Notes: generated by a model not told the origin, from the letters alone. A DNA stretch of 64,000 bases from Bubalus kerabau (GCF_029407905.1 NC_073628.1:91198501-91262500), one strand, 5' to 3'; positions 23,130 through 35,516 are shown, counted from the stretch's first letter. Numbers and translations are program-made.

Positions 23130-26100
23130 ATACATTTATTCCCCTTCACTTCTGTATTTTTCCTTCTGCTTTGTTTCTCCTCAACAAAATGGTGAAAAAT
23201 CCATGGTCAACATTAGGGGTTGGGTCCAGGAAAAGGAGAAACATGAGGCTACTCGTTAAATATATCCTCTTGGAGAGGAATAAAAGGACCCCAACTGACC
23301 TCTCTAGAGTAAGAGTCATACTTCTGCAATTTTTCATTGATTAACTCTCTGTACAACTCTCTGTGAACATATGAAAATTATAGACTCCTGGTGGAGACCT
23401 TCAGAGTTCAGGATCCGCAAAGTGTTCCTCTTTTCTATCATGAAGATATTAATTCATGTTGTTACTTCTTTTCTTAAAGTGTTACTGGCAGGAGCAGCAA
23501 ACTCAAGTGTTAGCTTTACACTTGCACAGGTTCTTCCAAACTCTTGAGAGAGGTCCAAGCAATATGGTTACATATTATACAATTTATAAAAGTACTATAT
23601 TTTTGTGTCATTTCCCCAAATTATGTTTCAGGCTCCCAAAACTCATGTCTGTCCCTGAGTATTATTCAACATAGAGGGCTTATCCATCTAAGGTGCCAAG
23701 TAGGTTACAAGAGCTCAGTATCCACTTGTTATAGTAAAAATAAGATTCAATTTACTCTATTGCACTTACATACAGACTTCTCTCAGAAGTTTTTATTGTA
23801 AAAATAATAGAATAATAGAGTTTTTAATCAGTCAAAAATGACATTTTAGTAGTGATTACACTTTTTCAAATTATATGCATGGCCCCCAAAACACTTGTAT
23901 GCCTTCTGGTGATGGAGAGGATAAGAATTAGTCCTTTCCATCAATGCATGAGACGATGTAGTTTAGGTGAAGTTAGTTCGTTAAGGATTATCGTAAGCAG
24001 AGCACTTAGTGAACAGACTGCATTTAAATCATGAGTCCATTGTGTACTGCTCAGTGGATGTGAGTTCCCTGAGTGCTCTCAGAACCATCACCACATACTC
24101 TGAGCATTTATTTCTATCTTTAAGGATAGTCGCTGATGAAAAGAGACATTCAAGATGGGACAGTCACTTTAAGAAAATATACACACAGATTCTCACAATC
24201 AAATTAATACCATTTTAAGAAACAAAACACTGAAGGGCTATTTGATAACTAATTTGCAATTTGACTACATTAACAGCAACATGAGTGGTGGCTTTTTAAG
24301 TAATTTTTCCATTTGATATTTCTGGCCATTATATTCAAAATAACCTTCTTGCAAAGATACATGATATCACAAGCTAATGAAGAGAGGCAATCCTGAGTAA
24401 TCTGGGCAGGAATGAGTGAGTCCAGCCCCCATTCATGAAGTAATTCATAAACGCACCTGCTGGGGTGTGTTTTCTGCCTTCAGTAAATATTGGCATGCTT
24501 TTCCTCTCCATTGCAAGAGGAAGATTTATTGGAGTCCACGTTTTATTCTTATTCTGCGGCTTTTTTGTTTATAGAACCAAAACATATGAGTCACGGGGAT
24601 TTCTAGTTAAACCTGAGCTGCCAGTGGATAATAGAATTAAATAAAGTATTTAATACAAGGAGGAGGAAAAAATAAGAAACCAATCAGACATTGCTTCAAG
24701 CATAAGAACCAGGAAGGAAAATTTAGCATTTTATGAACTAGAATCTGGGGTGGGAGGAAGCTTCTATTCTCATAACAGAAGACATTCACAGAGTGATGTG
24801 GTGACTGACTCTAACCAAGATGCTAAAATCTTGGTAGGTGGAAATTAATGTCTAACACCTAGGATAAGTATTCAAAAACTTGGTCAGATATAAAGCTTGT
24901 CCTCTGTAAAAAGTCATGTAGTAAATAATTTAAGCTTTGGGGGATTGCTTCTGTCAAAAATACTAAATTCTGCTGTGGTAGCAAAGAAGCAGCAGCAGAA
25001 ATTACATAAAAAACTTGGCATGGTTGTTTTTCAATAAAACTTTATAAAAATAGTCCACAAGTATTCAATGGAACCTAAAACTAGTAGCTAAAATTTGATA
25101 ATGAATGAGATATTTACATAATCTTACAATGTACTCCCACAAAATACATACACATGCTTAATATGTAAGTATTAACTTCATAGTAGAGATGCCTAGAAGA
25201 CACATTTTCAGCCAAGTGGTAAGATTAGCATCACCAGAAATCACATGTCATCTGAAATAATACAATGCGAACACAGCATCGTTTCTATAATATTCCTGCC
25301 AGAGATGCAAAGCATGAATCTAATTATGAGAAAACAAGAGAGAAACTCAAATAGAAGGATAGTCTTCAGAGTAACTGATTTGGACTCAAACACATCATAT
25401 CATAAAGGAAGAAAAACCTGAGGAAATAGTCTAGATCAAAAGAGATGAAAGAGATATTGTCAAGTAAATACAATGCATCATTCTTGATTGGATCCCAGAC
25501 CTTAAAAAGGACATTATTGGGATAATTGGCAAAGTTTGAATAGGGTCAATGAATTGCATGGTATCAACACCAACATGAATTTCCTGGTTTTCATGGTTAT
25601 ATACTGTGGTTATTTAGGAGAGTGTTTTTAGAAAATACACATTGAAGCATTAAGGAGTAATGGACATCATATCTTTAACTTACTTTTGAATGGTTGAAAA
25701 CAACTGTGTATAAAGGTAGGGAGTTAGAGAATGATAAATAAACGTGATAAAGTATTAATATTTGGAGTATCTGAGGAGAAAGTATAAAAGAATTCTTCAC
25801 AGCATTTTTACCATTTTTCTATAAGCTTGAAAGTATTAAGAATACAAAAATAAAAATGACTGGCTATCATATATCAGCTAAAGGCAGGAGAAAAACACCC
25901 AAATTTCTAGGAATACATAAAAGGATTTTAAAACAATGGGAGGCTGGTGTTACCTATTCATACACTAGGCAGAACATCAATTCATCAGAAATTTCCAGCT
26001 AAATTTGAACAGAAGCTTAACTTCCAACATGTAATTCAATTAAGGAAAAAACACTGAGCTTAGTCAAATAGAAAACGCTTATGAAATCATGGTTTGTACC

Positions 26101-26256
26101 TCAATACACCTCAAAACAATTCCATCAGTGTTGGAGTTACACACATAAAAATTTAAGAATGGCTCATAAAAGCAGCATATTACCGTGACACTGCATGTGT
26201 TACTAATGGCTTAGAGCTGCCGCCAGGTTTAAATCTAAACCAAGAAAACTGTACCT
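23130..26256. other. No gene recognised; about 3.1 kb AT-rich
   Basis: The longest stretch without a recognisable element. A short TTTTTCAATAAAACTTTATAAAAATAG segment near 25027 resembles part of an old Charlie-type element, but it is too short to call. Confidence 0.5.
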
Positions 26257-27620
26257 TCAGTTCAGTTCAGTTCAGTTCAGTCGCTCAGTCATGTCCAACT
26301 CTTTCCGACACCATGAATCATAGCACGCCAGGCCTCCCTGTCCATCACCAACTCCCGGAGCTCACTCAGACTCACGCCCATCGAGTCAGTGATGCCATCC
26401 AGCCATCTCATCCTCTGTTGTCCCCTTCTCCTCCTGCCCCCAATCCCTCCCAGCATCAGAGTCTTTTCCAATGAGTCAACTCTTCGCATGAGGTGGCCAA
26501 AGTACTGGAGTTTCAGCCTTAGCATCATTCCTTCCAAAGAAATTCCAGGGCTGATCTCCTTCAGAATGGACTGGTTGGATCTCCTTGCAGTCCAAGGGAC
26601 CCTCAAGAGTCTTCTCCAACACCACACTTCAAAAGCATCAATTCTTTGGTGCTCAGCTTTCTTCACAGTCCAACTCTCACATCCATACATAAACACAGGA
26701 AAAACCACCGCCTTGACTAGACAAACCTTTGTTGGCAAAGTAACGTCTCTGCTTTTGAATATGCTATCTAGGTTGGTCATAACTTTCCTTCCAACGAGTA
26801 AGCATCTTTTAATTTCATGGCTGCAGTCACCATCTACAATGATTTTGGAACCCTCAAAAAATAAAGTCTGACACTGTTTCCACTGTTTCCCTATCTATTT
26901 CCAATGAAGTGATGGGACCGGATGCCATGATCTTCATTTTCTGAATCAAGCTTTAAGCCAACTTTTTCACTCTCCACTTTCACTTTCATCAAGAGGCTTT
27001 TTAGTTCTTCTTCACTTTCTGCCATAAGGGTGGTGTCATCTACATATCTGAGGTTATTGATATTTCTCCCGGCAATCTTGATTCCAGCTTGTGCTTCTTC
27101 CAGCCCAGCCTTTCTCATGATGTACTCTGCATAGAAGTTAAATAAGCAGGGTGACAATATACAGCCTTGACGTACTCCTTTTCCTCTTTGGAACCAGTCT
27201 GTTGTTCCATGTCCAGTTCTAACTGTTGCTTCCCGACCTGCATACAGATTTCTCAAGAGGCAGGTCAGGTGGTCTGGTATTCCCATCTCTTTCAGAATTT
27301 TCCACTGTTTATTGTGATCCACACAGTCAAAGGCTTTGGCATAGTCAATAAAGCAGAAATAGATGTTTTTTCTGGAACTCTCTTGCTTTTTCCATGATCC
27401 AGCGGATGTTGGCAATTTGATCTCTGGTTCCTCTGCCTTTTCTAAAACTAGCTTGAACATCAGGAAGTTCACGGTTCACGTATTGCTGAAGCCTGGCTTG
27501 GAGAATTTTGAGCATTACTTTACTAGCATGTGAAATGAGTGCAATTGTGAGGTAGTTTGAGCATTCTTTGGCATGGCCTTTCTTTGGGATTGGGATGAAA
27601 ACTGACCTTTTCCAGTCCTT
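26257..27620 (-). mobile_element. BovB LINE, 5'-truncated, minus strand
   Basis: The (TTCAG)n start at 26257-26281 is the complement of the BovB 3' tail. The complement encodes the RT region (FCFIDYAKAFDCVDHNK, GKGVRQGCILSPCLFN) through the C-terminal RWLDGITDSMG segment. The 5' end stops near 27620 in the segment coding for DWKRSVFIPIPKK. The YADD position reads YVDD. Confidence 0.95.
26289..27472 (-). pseudogene. BovB RT remnant with frameshifts
   Basis: Two open pieces remain: 26891-27472 (RT palm, including GCILSPCLFNFYAEYIM and the active-site variant YVDD) and 26289-26780 (C-terminal part). They are separated by a frame break near 26780-26940. The conserved Arg codon that is TGA in most copies is CAA here (complement of 26418-26420), so the frame stays open to the end. 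The family's EN domain is missing by 5' truncation. No product is expected. Confidence 0.9.
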
Positions 27621-28924
27621 AGAATGGGGTTAATCTAGGTATTACTGATCACTAGATTTGTGCAATTGACAGAACCGCTCCTTAGATTAAAAAAAAAAAA
27701 AAATACAAAGTTATAAATAAAAATTAAGTACAAAATTATGAATAAAAAATAGGTACAATAGTGACTGTTAAGAAATAGGAAATTATGACAAATTACACAT
27801 TTTTAAAAGTTGAAAAAACTAATTTTAAAAAGATTATATTTTTATTAATTAGATGCTTGGCATGACTTCATGTATTTCCCTTGATATTGCAGCTATGTAT
27901 TTTTTGATCACCTTTCCATGACAAAATTGTGTGATAACATAGGCTATACAGAAATAGGAAGGGGCTTTATGCTAGTGAGGAGCCCTGACTCCTAAGTCAT
28001 TAGCTACAAATAAGTCCACTTTTGCCTCAAAATAAGATGTTTCTCAGATGTCACCATGCATGCAGAGACAACTAAAAAGATGATCTCTGAGCTGATGAAG
28101 GACTAGATAAACACAGAAGTCCAGCGGCTCTCCTAGCCAACCTAATATGTTGACCCTTGAGGCTTTTTACAGATAAATGTGAACAATTTAAAAATAAACT
28201 TTTGAAAGGTGATAGGTTTGGTTATTTATGCAACAGGGTGGCATAGGACCAAAAAGTCTATTGCTAAAGAAGTCTAAAAGAGCTCCTTCAGTAAATATAA
28301 ATGAAAATTCTAAGTGATAAGACAGCACTGGGTCATGATTTACTTGACCACACTTTGTGTGTGTGTGTGTGTTGCATAAAATATTGGTGTTTCTTAAAGC
28401 CAGTCGCATCTTGGATTCCCTAATATGAGCACCATTCATTTTGTTCCCTTGCTCATTATGAGAAAGTCAAGGTCAGAAGCCATGGAGTTTAAAACAAAAC
28501 ATTTACAAAAAATGAAAACTTAACAGTGACTTAAAATCCATTAGGTTGTCAACTGGGTTGGACCTAATTAGGACAATGGAGGTCTTGTTTGGGTAGGGTC
28601 CCAGTGCCAGGATGATTAAAAAAAAAAAAAAAAGCAAGCAGGTGTGGAAAAACTACAGAACAGACTTGAGCTAAAGTCCTACTAAAGGTATAAAGTGAGA
28701 AAGCTAAATCTAGAGCAGAAGCAAGAAGGTCAAGAGTGAAAGCAGGTAGAACTTAGAGGACTACCAAAAACAAAACAAGACTGTGTTAACCTCGGTTAAA
28801 GTCCACGTAGCTCACGCTTTCCTCTCCCGACTCCTTAAAGGGTTCCAGGAACACAGCTGGAAAGCATCCACCGTATCAGGAGTAGTTGAAAGAATGCACC
28901 TGTTTAATTAGAAAAGACAAAGCT
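27621..28924. other. No gene recognised; two A-runs and a (TG)n
   Basis: Contains A-runs near 27689-27702 and 28619-28634 and a (TG)n of about 17 bases at 28356-28372. I see no named repeat family. Confidence 0.5.
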
Positions 28925-28936
28925 AAAGAGTTAGAA

Positions 28937-30212
28937 ATCCTGAAAGATGATGCTGTGAGAGTGCTGCACTCAATATGCCAGCAAAGTTGGAAAACTCAGC
29001 AGTGGCCACAGGACTGGAAAAGGTCACTTTTCATTCCAATCCCAAAGAAAGGCAATGCCAAAGAAAGCTCAAACTACTGCACAATTGCACTCATCTCTCA
29101 TGCTAGTAAAGTAATGCTCAAAATTCTCCAAGCCAGGCTTCAGCAATACGTGAACCACGAACTTCCAGATGTTCAAGCTGGTTTTAGAAAAGGCAGAGGA
29201 ACCAGAGACCAAATTGCCAACATCTGCTGGATCATGGAAAAAGCAAGAGAGTTCCAGAAAAAACATCTATTTCTGCTTTATTGACTATGCCAAAGCCTTT
29301 AACTATGTGGATCACAATAAACTCTGGAAAATTCTGAAAGAGATGGGAATACCAGACCACCTGACCTGCCTCTTGAGAAATCTGTATGCAGGTCAGGAAG
29401 CAACAGTTAGAACTGGACATGGAACAACAGACTGGTTCCAAAGAGGAAAAGGAGTATGTCAAGGCTGTATATTGTCACCCTGCTTATTTAACTTCTATGC
29501 AGAGTACATCATGAGAAATGCTGGGCTGGAAGAAGCACAAGCTGGAATCAAGATTGCCGGGAGAAATATCAATAACCTCAGATATGCAGATGACACCACC
29601 CTTGTGGCAGAAAGTGAAGAGGAACTAAAAAGCCTCTTGATGAAAGTGAAAGTGGAGAGTGAAAAAGTTGGCTTAAAGCTCAACATTCAGAAAACGAAGA
29701 TCATGGCATCTGGTCCCATCACTTTATGGGAAATAGATGGAGAAACAGTGGAAACAGTGTCAGACTTTATTTTGGGGGGCTCCAAAATCACTGTGGATGG
29801 TGACTGCAGCCATGAAATTAAAAGACGCTTACTCCTTGGAAGGAAAGTTATGACCAACCTAGAGAGCATATTCAAAAGCAGAGACATTACTTTGCCAACA
29901 AAGGTCCATCTAGTCAAGGCTATCATTTTTCCAGTGGTCATGTATGGATGTGAGAGTTGGACTGTAAAGAAAGCTGAGCGCCAAAGAATTGATGCTTTTG
30001 AAGTCTGGTGTTGGAGAAGACTCTTGAGAGTCCCTTGGACTGCAAGGAGATCCAACCAGTCCATTCTGAAGGAGATCAACCCTGGGATTTCTTTGGAAGG
30101 AATGATGCTAAAGCTGAAACTCCAGTACTTTGGCCACCTCCTGCAAAGAGTTGACTCATTGGAAAAGACTCTGATGCTGGGAGGGATTGGGGGCAGGAGG
30201 AGAAGGGGATGA
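28937..30212 (+). pseudogene. BovB RT remnant, one frameshift from a long frame
   Basis: Two overlapping frames, 28886-29284 and 29169-30212, together cover the whole RT domain. They switch at an A-run near 29257-29264, where one extra A shifts the frame before NIYFCFIDYAKAF. Seen motifs: PKKGNAKE, FRKGRGTRDQIAN, IDYAKAF, GCILSPCLFN, an intact YADD near 29583-29594, and the C-terminal MYGCESW and RRLLRVPW blocks. The frame ends at TGA 30210-30212, where other copies have CGA (Arg). EN is absent through truncation. The RT of this family performs target-primed reverse transcription; this copy lacks the 5' half and is not expected to act. Confidence 0.92.
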
Positions 30213-30372
30213 CAGAGGATGAGATGGCTGGATGGCATCACTGACTCGATGGACATGAGTCTGAGTGAACTCTGGGAGTTGGTGATGGACAGGGAGGCCT
30301 GGTGTGCTGCGATTCATGGGGTCGCAAAGAGTGGGACAGGACTGAGCAAATGAACTGAACTGAACTGAACTG
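28937..30372 (+). mobile_element. Young BovB, 5'-truncated, with 12-bp TSD
   Basis: 1436 bases from the ILKDDAV-coding segment to a (CTGAA)n tail, flanked by a perfect AAAGAGTTAGAA at 28925-28936 and 30373-30384. The intact TSD and few defects make it one of the youngest BovB insertions in the window. Confidence 0.97.
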
Positions 30373-30714
30373 AAAGAGTTAGAACCATCCTCACATTAAA
30401 GAGCTGCAGCCATGCAAAACAAGGAACAAATGTATTCCATATGATTCCATGTGTAAAACTAAGACAAACATGTAGAATTATAAAAGGCAGATTCTGAGCA
30501 CGGAAAGCATGGCCTTTTCTAGAAGTATTTGCCTCTGTTACCTGAAATAGCACTTGGAACTTTCTAAATTATCAATGATATTGGTATCATAAAAATCAAT
30601 AAAAATAAGAAAGAACTTCTCAGCAATTACTGTAGTTCAGTTGTGGAATGGAAGCTAGTGATCCCTTCTGAGATTAGGTATTTTATCAGAGGTTTGACTA
30701 TAATGACAATCTTA

Positions 30715-30955
30715 TACATAATTTGAACAGTGTGTAGTACTTATTCAGTTTTATCTTACACATATCATTACATTTAATTCTCACAAACACTCTATGAAAG
30801 AGGTTGTATTATTAATTCCATTTCATAGATGAGGTAACTGAGACACACAGTTCATATACCTTGCCCAAAGTCATATATTAGACAAATGTTTAAGCCAGGA
30901 TTTGAACAAAACGAACCTGATTCTAGAACCTTTGTCTCAAACACCATACTTTTCA
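30715..30955 (+). repeat. MIR SINE, well preserved
   Basis: TTACATTTAATTCTCACAAACACTCTATGA, TTTCATAGATGAGGTAACTGAG and CTTGCCCAAAGTCATATATTAG, then AGGATTTGAAC, all in MIR order. Confidence 0.88.
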
Positions 30956-31061
30956 TCTGGCAGAGAGGAGTTAGAATAAAACCCAGTCATGTATGAGAAG
31001 TCTCTAGTCACAAAGGCTGTAGTCTTGGAATAAAGTTGGAATCCATATAAAAGCAATGCAT

Positions 31062-31279
31062 GTGTGCTAAGTCTCTTACAGTCACGTCCAACCTTTTGCA
31101 ACCCTGTGGATTATAGTCTGCCAGGCTCCTCTGGCCATGGGATTCTCCAGGCAAGAATACTCAGAGTGGGTTGCTATTCCCTTCTCCATTGGATCTTCCC
31201 AACCCAGGAACTGAACTCACATCTCCCATAACTCCTACAATGAGGCAGATTCTTTACTGCTGAGTCACCAGGGAAGCCC
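31062..31279 (-). mobile_element. Bov-tA SINE, minus
   Basis: Complement order: GTGTGCTAAGTCTC, TGCCAGGCTCCTCTGGCC, CAGGCAAGAATACTC, GATCTTCCCAACCCAGG, GAGTCACCAGGGAAGCCC. Confidence 0.93.
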
Positions 31280-31284
31280 ATTTA

Positions 31285-32340
31285 AAAAAAATCACTGTCC
31301 ACATCCATTTCTTTACATACAGTCTACATATTATTGGAATGAGAGTTATCTCAAGAACCTGCTGGCACCAGATGATTTAGTATTTCATTGAATCCCATCA
31401 TTATAAAATGAGATACAGCCTAGAGATCTAGCTGGCTACCTCTTTTTATTTTGTGTCGTAGTAATATTTCCTTTCTGTTAGTCCATCAAAACCAAATTTT
31501 AGCTGTTCACGCTTGCTAAATAATACAAAATAAATATGGCTTGTAGCAAGTTTGGTCATATGATGTTAAATACTTTTAAAAAAATTAAGTGTTCTTTTTA
31601 TACACCCTACAAGTCTCAGATCATGCTGAATATTAGGTCAATTTTTGTTGATATCAGATCATCCACTTTATTTTTGGTTAGTTTAATCTCTATGTTAAGT
31701 CTGTTAGCCCTATTAAACAAAGTGCTTATTAAGTACCACAACACAAGATGTAAGATGCTAGATGTATTACTATGAAATAATAAATCCTTTTTGACAGTAT
31801 TAAAAATACTAAATAAAAACTAAAATCTGTTGTTGTGTTTTTTAATTTGTGGTCCTCTTCCAGATTTTCAACATTATCCAAAAGTGAAATTAACTTTCTT
31901 TGTTCAGTTTGCAGCAAGAACTTCGAAAGTTCAGAAACCCCAGCTCAGCCACCATTAGAAATGCTCACTCAGCCTCGGCCACATGCCAAGCAATCTTCTG
32001 TTTATTCCACTGCAGCTAATTCAAAGTCATGAGAGTGACACAGATGATTAAGTGCAAGAGCTGGTGATGTGCGCAGTGGAGCAGTCAGACTGAGTACATG
32101 GGCAGAGAAGAAAAATCACTCCAAGGGGTCCAGAGTCAGTAATTATACTGTTAAGGAAATGTACAAAGAGGCAGATGTCTTAGATAACAGGACGTATTTG
32201 TTAGCTAGGAAATGCTATTTCAAATGAAGATATGTAAATGTATAGTTCTGAGATTTCTAAGGAGTCTCGGGAAACACAATGTAATATTGGCTCCCAGGAA
32301 AAGGAATAAAGGTAGTAACAATTCCTGTGCAACTACTGAA
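31285..32340. other. No gene recognised
   Basis: AT-rich and apparently unique. The small open frames here have no recognisable features. Confidence 0.5.
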
Positions 32341-32346
32341 TATCAT

Positions 32347-32556
32347 GGCTTCCCAGGTGGTTTAGTAGTAAAGAATCCACTTCCTAATGCAGGAGACACA
32401 GGTTCCATTCCTGGGTGGGGAAGATCCCCTGGAGAAGGAAATGGCAACCCACTCCAGTATTCTTGCCTGAGAAATCCCACGAACAGAGGAGCCTGGTGGG
32501 CTATAGTCCATGAGATCACAAAAGAGCAGGACACAACTGAGTGACTAAACAACATC
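32347..32556 (+). mobile_element. Bov-tA SINE, near full length
   Basis: GGCTTCCCAGGTGGTTTAG, the B-box-like GGTTCCATTCCTGGG, GGAGAAGGAAATGGCAACCC and GAGCAGGACACAACTGAGTG occur in order. Confidence 0.93.
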
Positions 32557-32643
32557 CAGGTAGCATAGACGATACCCCACATTTCAACGTTATGATTGAA
32601 TTTCATCCTCCCAAAGTCAAAGGTCACTAAAGTGTAAGTGGCA

Positions 32644-33122
32644 AAAGGAACAAAATGGGGTCATTTGTAGAGAAGTGGATGGATCTAGTGTTTGTCATAC
32701 AGAGTGAAGTAAGTCAGAAAGAGAAAAATATACATTAACACATATATATGGAATCTAGAAAAATGGTACTGATGGACATATTTGCAGGGCAAGAATAGAG
32801 ATGCAGATGTAGAGAACAGAGTTGTGGACATGCGGGGTGGGGAGGGAAGCGGAGGGTGAGAAGAGGGAGATTAGGATTGACACATATACACTACCACGTG
32901 TAAAAGAGATAGCTAGTGGGAAGCTGCTGTAAAGCACAGGAAACTCAGCTCAGTGCTGTTTGATGACCTAGATGGGTGGGATGAGGGTGGGGTGGAAGGG
33001 AGGGAGGTCCAAGAAGGAAGGAATAGATGTATGCATACAGCTGATTCACTTCATTGTACAGTGGAAACTAACACAGCATTGTATTAATAAAGCAGTTATT
33101 TTCCAATTAAAAAAAAAAAAGC
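32644..33122 (+). mobile_element. L1 3' end with TSD
   Basis: Begins in the ORF2 C-terminus (MDLVFVIQSEVSQKEK-like), then the 3' UTR and an A-tail. TAAGTGGCA at 32635-32643 and 33123-33131 is the TSD. The 3' UTR gives a local reference for what the rearranged L1 at 54.4-55.3 kb should look like between CACTACC and GCTGATTCA. Confidence 0.92.
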
Positions 33123-33483
33123 TAAGTGGCAGCTACAATTTGAACTCAATTCTTCATGATTCCAAATCCATGCTCATCCTACTATATTAACCTGTTTAAT
33201 ATGGCTTCCCCTATGGCTCAGCCGGTAAAAAGTCTGCCTGCAATGCAAGAGAAACAAGAGGCACAGGTTTGATCCCTGGGTCAGGAAGATGCCCTGGAGT
33301 AGTAAATGGCAACCCACTCCAGTATACTCGCCTGGAAAATCCCATTGTATTGCTGACCCTGTTCCTGATGCCAATTATCTTGTTGTTCACACTGTCCGCA
33401 CTGTTTGCCGCACCCACCATAGGCAAAGCGGGAGCTAAGAAGCCGGAAGAAGATACCGAGGAGCCATAGGAACTGCAGAGGCA

Positions 33484-33489
33484 TTTATT
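33484..33489 (-). promoter_or_regulatory. AATAAA polyadenylation signal of the solo LTR
   Basis: TTTATT on the plus strand, AATAAA on the LTR strand, about 280 bases after the TATA motif as it stands, or about 130 without the nested SINE. Ancestral role: end of the retroviral transcript. Confidence 0.7.
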
Positions 33490-33520
33490 CTCTCCTGGCT
33501 GGCGCAGCAGCCGTACCAGC

Positions 33521-33658
33521 TGCTGCTGCCGCTGCTGCTGCTAAGTCGCTTCAGTCGTGTCCGACTCTGTGCGACCCCACTGACAGCAGCCCATCACGCT
33601 CCCCTGTCCCTGGGATTGTGCAGGCAAGAATACTGGAGTGGGTTGCCATTTCCTTCTC
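33521..33658 (-). mobile_element. Bov-tA/ART2A-type SINE inside the LTR
   Basis: Complement of a SINE whose 3' end is a CAG-type run (plus-strand CTG repeats at 33521-33541), then AAGTCGCTTCAGTCGTGTCC through TTGCCATTTCCTTCTC. CAGCCGTACCAGC (33508-33520) and CAGCCGTAACAGC (33659-33671) form a 13-bp TSD with one mismatch. Confidence 0.94.
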
Positions 33659-33766
33659 CAGCCGTAACAGCAGACATGCTATATGCTCTCCTCTCTTGGC
33701 TGACCCACTGGACCCACTGGACACAGCCATGATGCAGCAGTAATGCTGTCACTTTTCAATGGAGCT

Positions 33767-33773
33767 TATATAT
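33767..33773 (-). promoter_or_regulatory. TATA-type motif of the solo LTR
   Basis: The LTR strand reads ATATATAAGCTCC here. Position and spacing fit a retroviral U3 promoter; activity is not known. Confidence 0.6.
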
Positions 33774-33990
33774 GTGCACAGCACAAAGTAGCTCGTGACC
33801 AAGCCAGTACCCCGTGATGCGCATGTGCGGAGCTATAACTCTCAGCTGTTACATAATCATCATTTACAAAATTTGGGGCAAATGAACCTGAACACACCAT
33901 CTTGGCTAATTTTCTTTCTCCCCACACCCACGGACAGAGGAGCCTGGTGGGCTATAGGCCACAGGGTCGCAAAGAGTTGGACACATATGA

Positions 33991-34458
33991 TGGGTCTTAG
34001 CACAATAGCCCAATATATTGAGTAATACGTTGACAAATTTGCCTTTAATAAGGCATTCTGAGTTTTCTTCCCAGAGTCTAATGCTGCACCAGATACATGG
34101 TGTGTTGTTGTATGAGGTTACACAGCCAAATCAATCTGTGGACGTGTTAAAGAATAAGTGTTTAATGGGACTGTCAGCAATTGCTTGGTAGTACCAGACC
34201 GGCAAGTCCATGAACTTTTCGAGAAGAAAACTCTGGGCAACCCATATTTTCAATCTGGAAATGGTGGAGACAGCACTTAGATCTCGTCAACTGCACTGTA
34301 GTGCTTACCTTGCAGATTGAGATGGGGGCCTCACCCACATGATTCATGGGCTGAAGCCTGCATATGTCAGGATGTATAAATTTCTTATGAAAGAACCAAA
34401 CAAGGAAATGCAACCTCAGCAAAGAACCTGAAGAAGACATGGAGACAGAAATAAGGGG
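33991..34458. other. Unclassified sequence between SINE and BovB
   Basis: Not recognised. It contains several short open stretches in different frames and no poly-A. It could be part of a retrocopy or an old repeat. Confidence 0.35.
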
Positions 34459-34463
34459 AGAAG

Positions 34464-35176
34464 GTGAAAGAGGAGTGTGAAAAAGTTGGCTTAAAACTCA
34501 ACATTCAGAAAACGAAGATCTGGTCCCATCACTTCATGGGAAATAGATGGGGAAACAGTGGAAACAGTGTCAGACTTTATCTTTGGGCTCCAAAATCACT
34601 GCAGATGGTGACTACAGCCATGAAATTAAAAGACGCTTATTCCTTGGAAGAAAAGTTATGACCAACCTAGATAGCATATTCAAAAGCAGAGACATTACTT
34701 TGCCAACAAAGGTCCGTCTAGTCAAGGTTATGGGTTTTCCAGTAGTCATGTATGGATGTGAGAGTTGGACTGTGAAGAAAGCTGAGCGCCAAAGAATTGA
34801 TGCTTTTGAAGTCTGGTGTTGGAGAAGACTCTTGAGAGTCCCTTGGACTGCAAGGAGATCCAACCAGTCCATTCTGAAGGAGATCAGCCCTGGGATTTTT
34901 TTGGAAGGAATGATGCTAAAGCTGAAATTCCAGTACTTTGGCCACCTCCTGCGAAGAGTTGACTCATTGGAAAAGACTCTGATGCTGGGAGGGATTGGGG
35001 GCAGGAGGAGAAGGGGATGACAGAGGATGAGATGGCTGGATGGCATCACTGACTCGATGGATGTGAGTCTGAGTGAACTCCAGGAGTTGGTGATGGACAG
35101 GGAGGCCTGGCGTGCTGGGATTCATGGGGTCGCAAAGAGTCAGACACGACTTAGCGACTGAACTGAACTGAACTGA
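34464..35176 (+). mobile_element. BovB 3' fragment, plus
   Basis: Starts in the EECEKVGLKLNIQKTK-coding segment and ends in (CTGAA)n at 35159-35176. An 8-base deletion near 34521 shifts the frame; the frame at 34547-35020 then covers the C-terminal region up to GGRRRRG. TGA at 35018-35020 replaces the conserved Arg codon. No clear TSD was found. Confidence 0.94.
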
Positions 35177-35179
35177 GGA

Positions 35180-35503
35180 CTGCTACAGAAAGCCAGGTTT
35201 AGGTAATAAAACTTCTGATGAAAGAAGGGTGAGGGATGTGGATACTTGACCTCTAAGGGGAAACAGAAATTACCAGTGAAGAAAAGTGACTCCAAATGTG
35301 CACACTAGCTATCTTAGAAGTTAAAGAGACTCAGAGTTCTAGCCTCTCTCATCCTGAAATGAAATGAGGACCAACAATTCAGTGCTACAGAGATCTGTAT
35401 TTTAGCTCCTAGAAGAAACAACTAAAAACTGGATTCAACTGAAAATGGAATGAGTTGTGTGGAGTGGTAGGAAGATTCTTGTTAATGGAGATGCCATCCA
35501 ACT
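35180..35503. other. No gene recognised
   Basis: About 320 bases of apparently unique DNA between a BovB and a SINE. Confidence 0.5.
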
Positions 35504-35516
35504 CAGTAAACACATG

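Larger units (their letters stand above)
33346..33926 (-). mobile_element. Solo LTR of an endogenous retrovirus, minus strand
   Basis: On the complement the unit begins TGTGGGGAGAAAG and ends GGTCAGCAATACA, the TG...CA ends of an LTR. It is flanked by CCCAT (33341-33345) and CCCAC (33927-33931), a near-match short duplication. A TATA-type motif lies near 33767-33773 and an AATAAA signal (complement of 33484-33489) downstream of it, giving a normal U3-R-U5 order. Without the nested SINE it is about 430 bases. No internal retroviral genes are present, so this is an LTR-LTR recombination product. Class not assigned; the short TSD fits class I or II elements. Confidence 0.85.
33203..33990 (+). 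mobile_element. Bov-tA SINE split by an LTR
   Basis: Plus-strand SINE sequence runs to AAAATCCCAT at 33345. It resumes after the LTR at 33927 with CCCACGGACAGAGGAGCCTGGTGG, which is the expected continuation, and ends near GTTGGACACATATG. The two halves rejoin without loss except for the duplicated target bases. Confidence 0.92.

Noticed and set aside
33269..33469. Small open frame with a hydrophobic stretch
   Set aside because: It starts in a SINE and ends in the antisense of an LTR, so it is not a gene.
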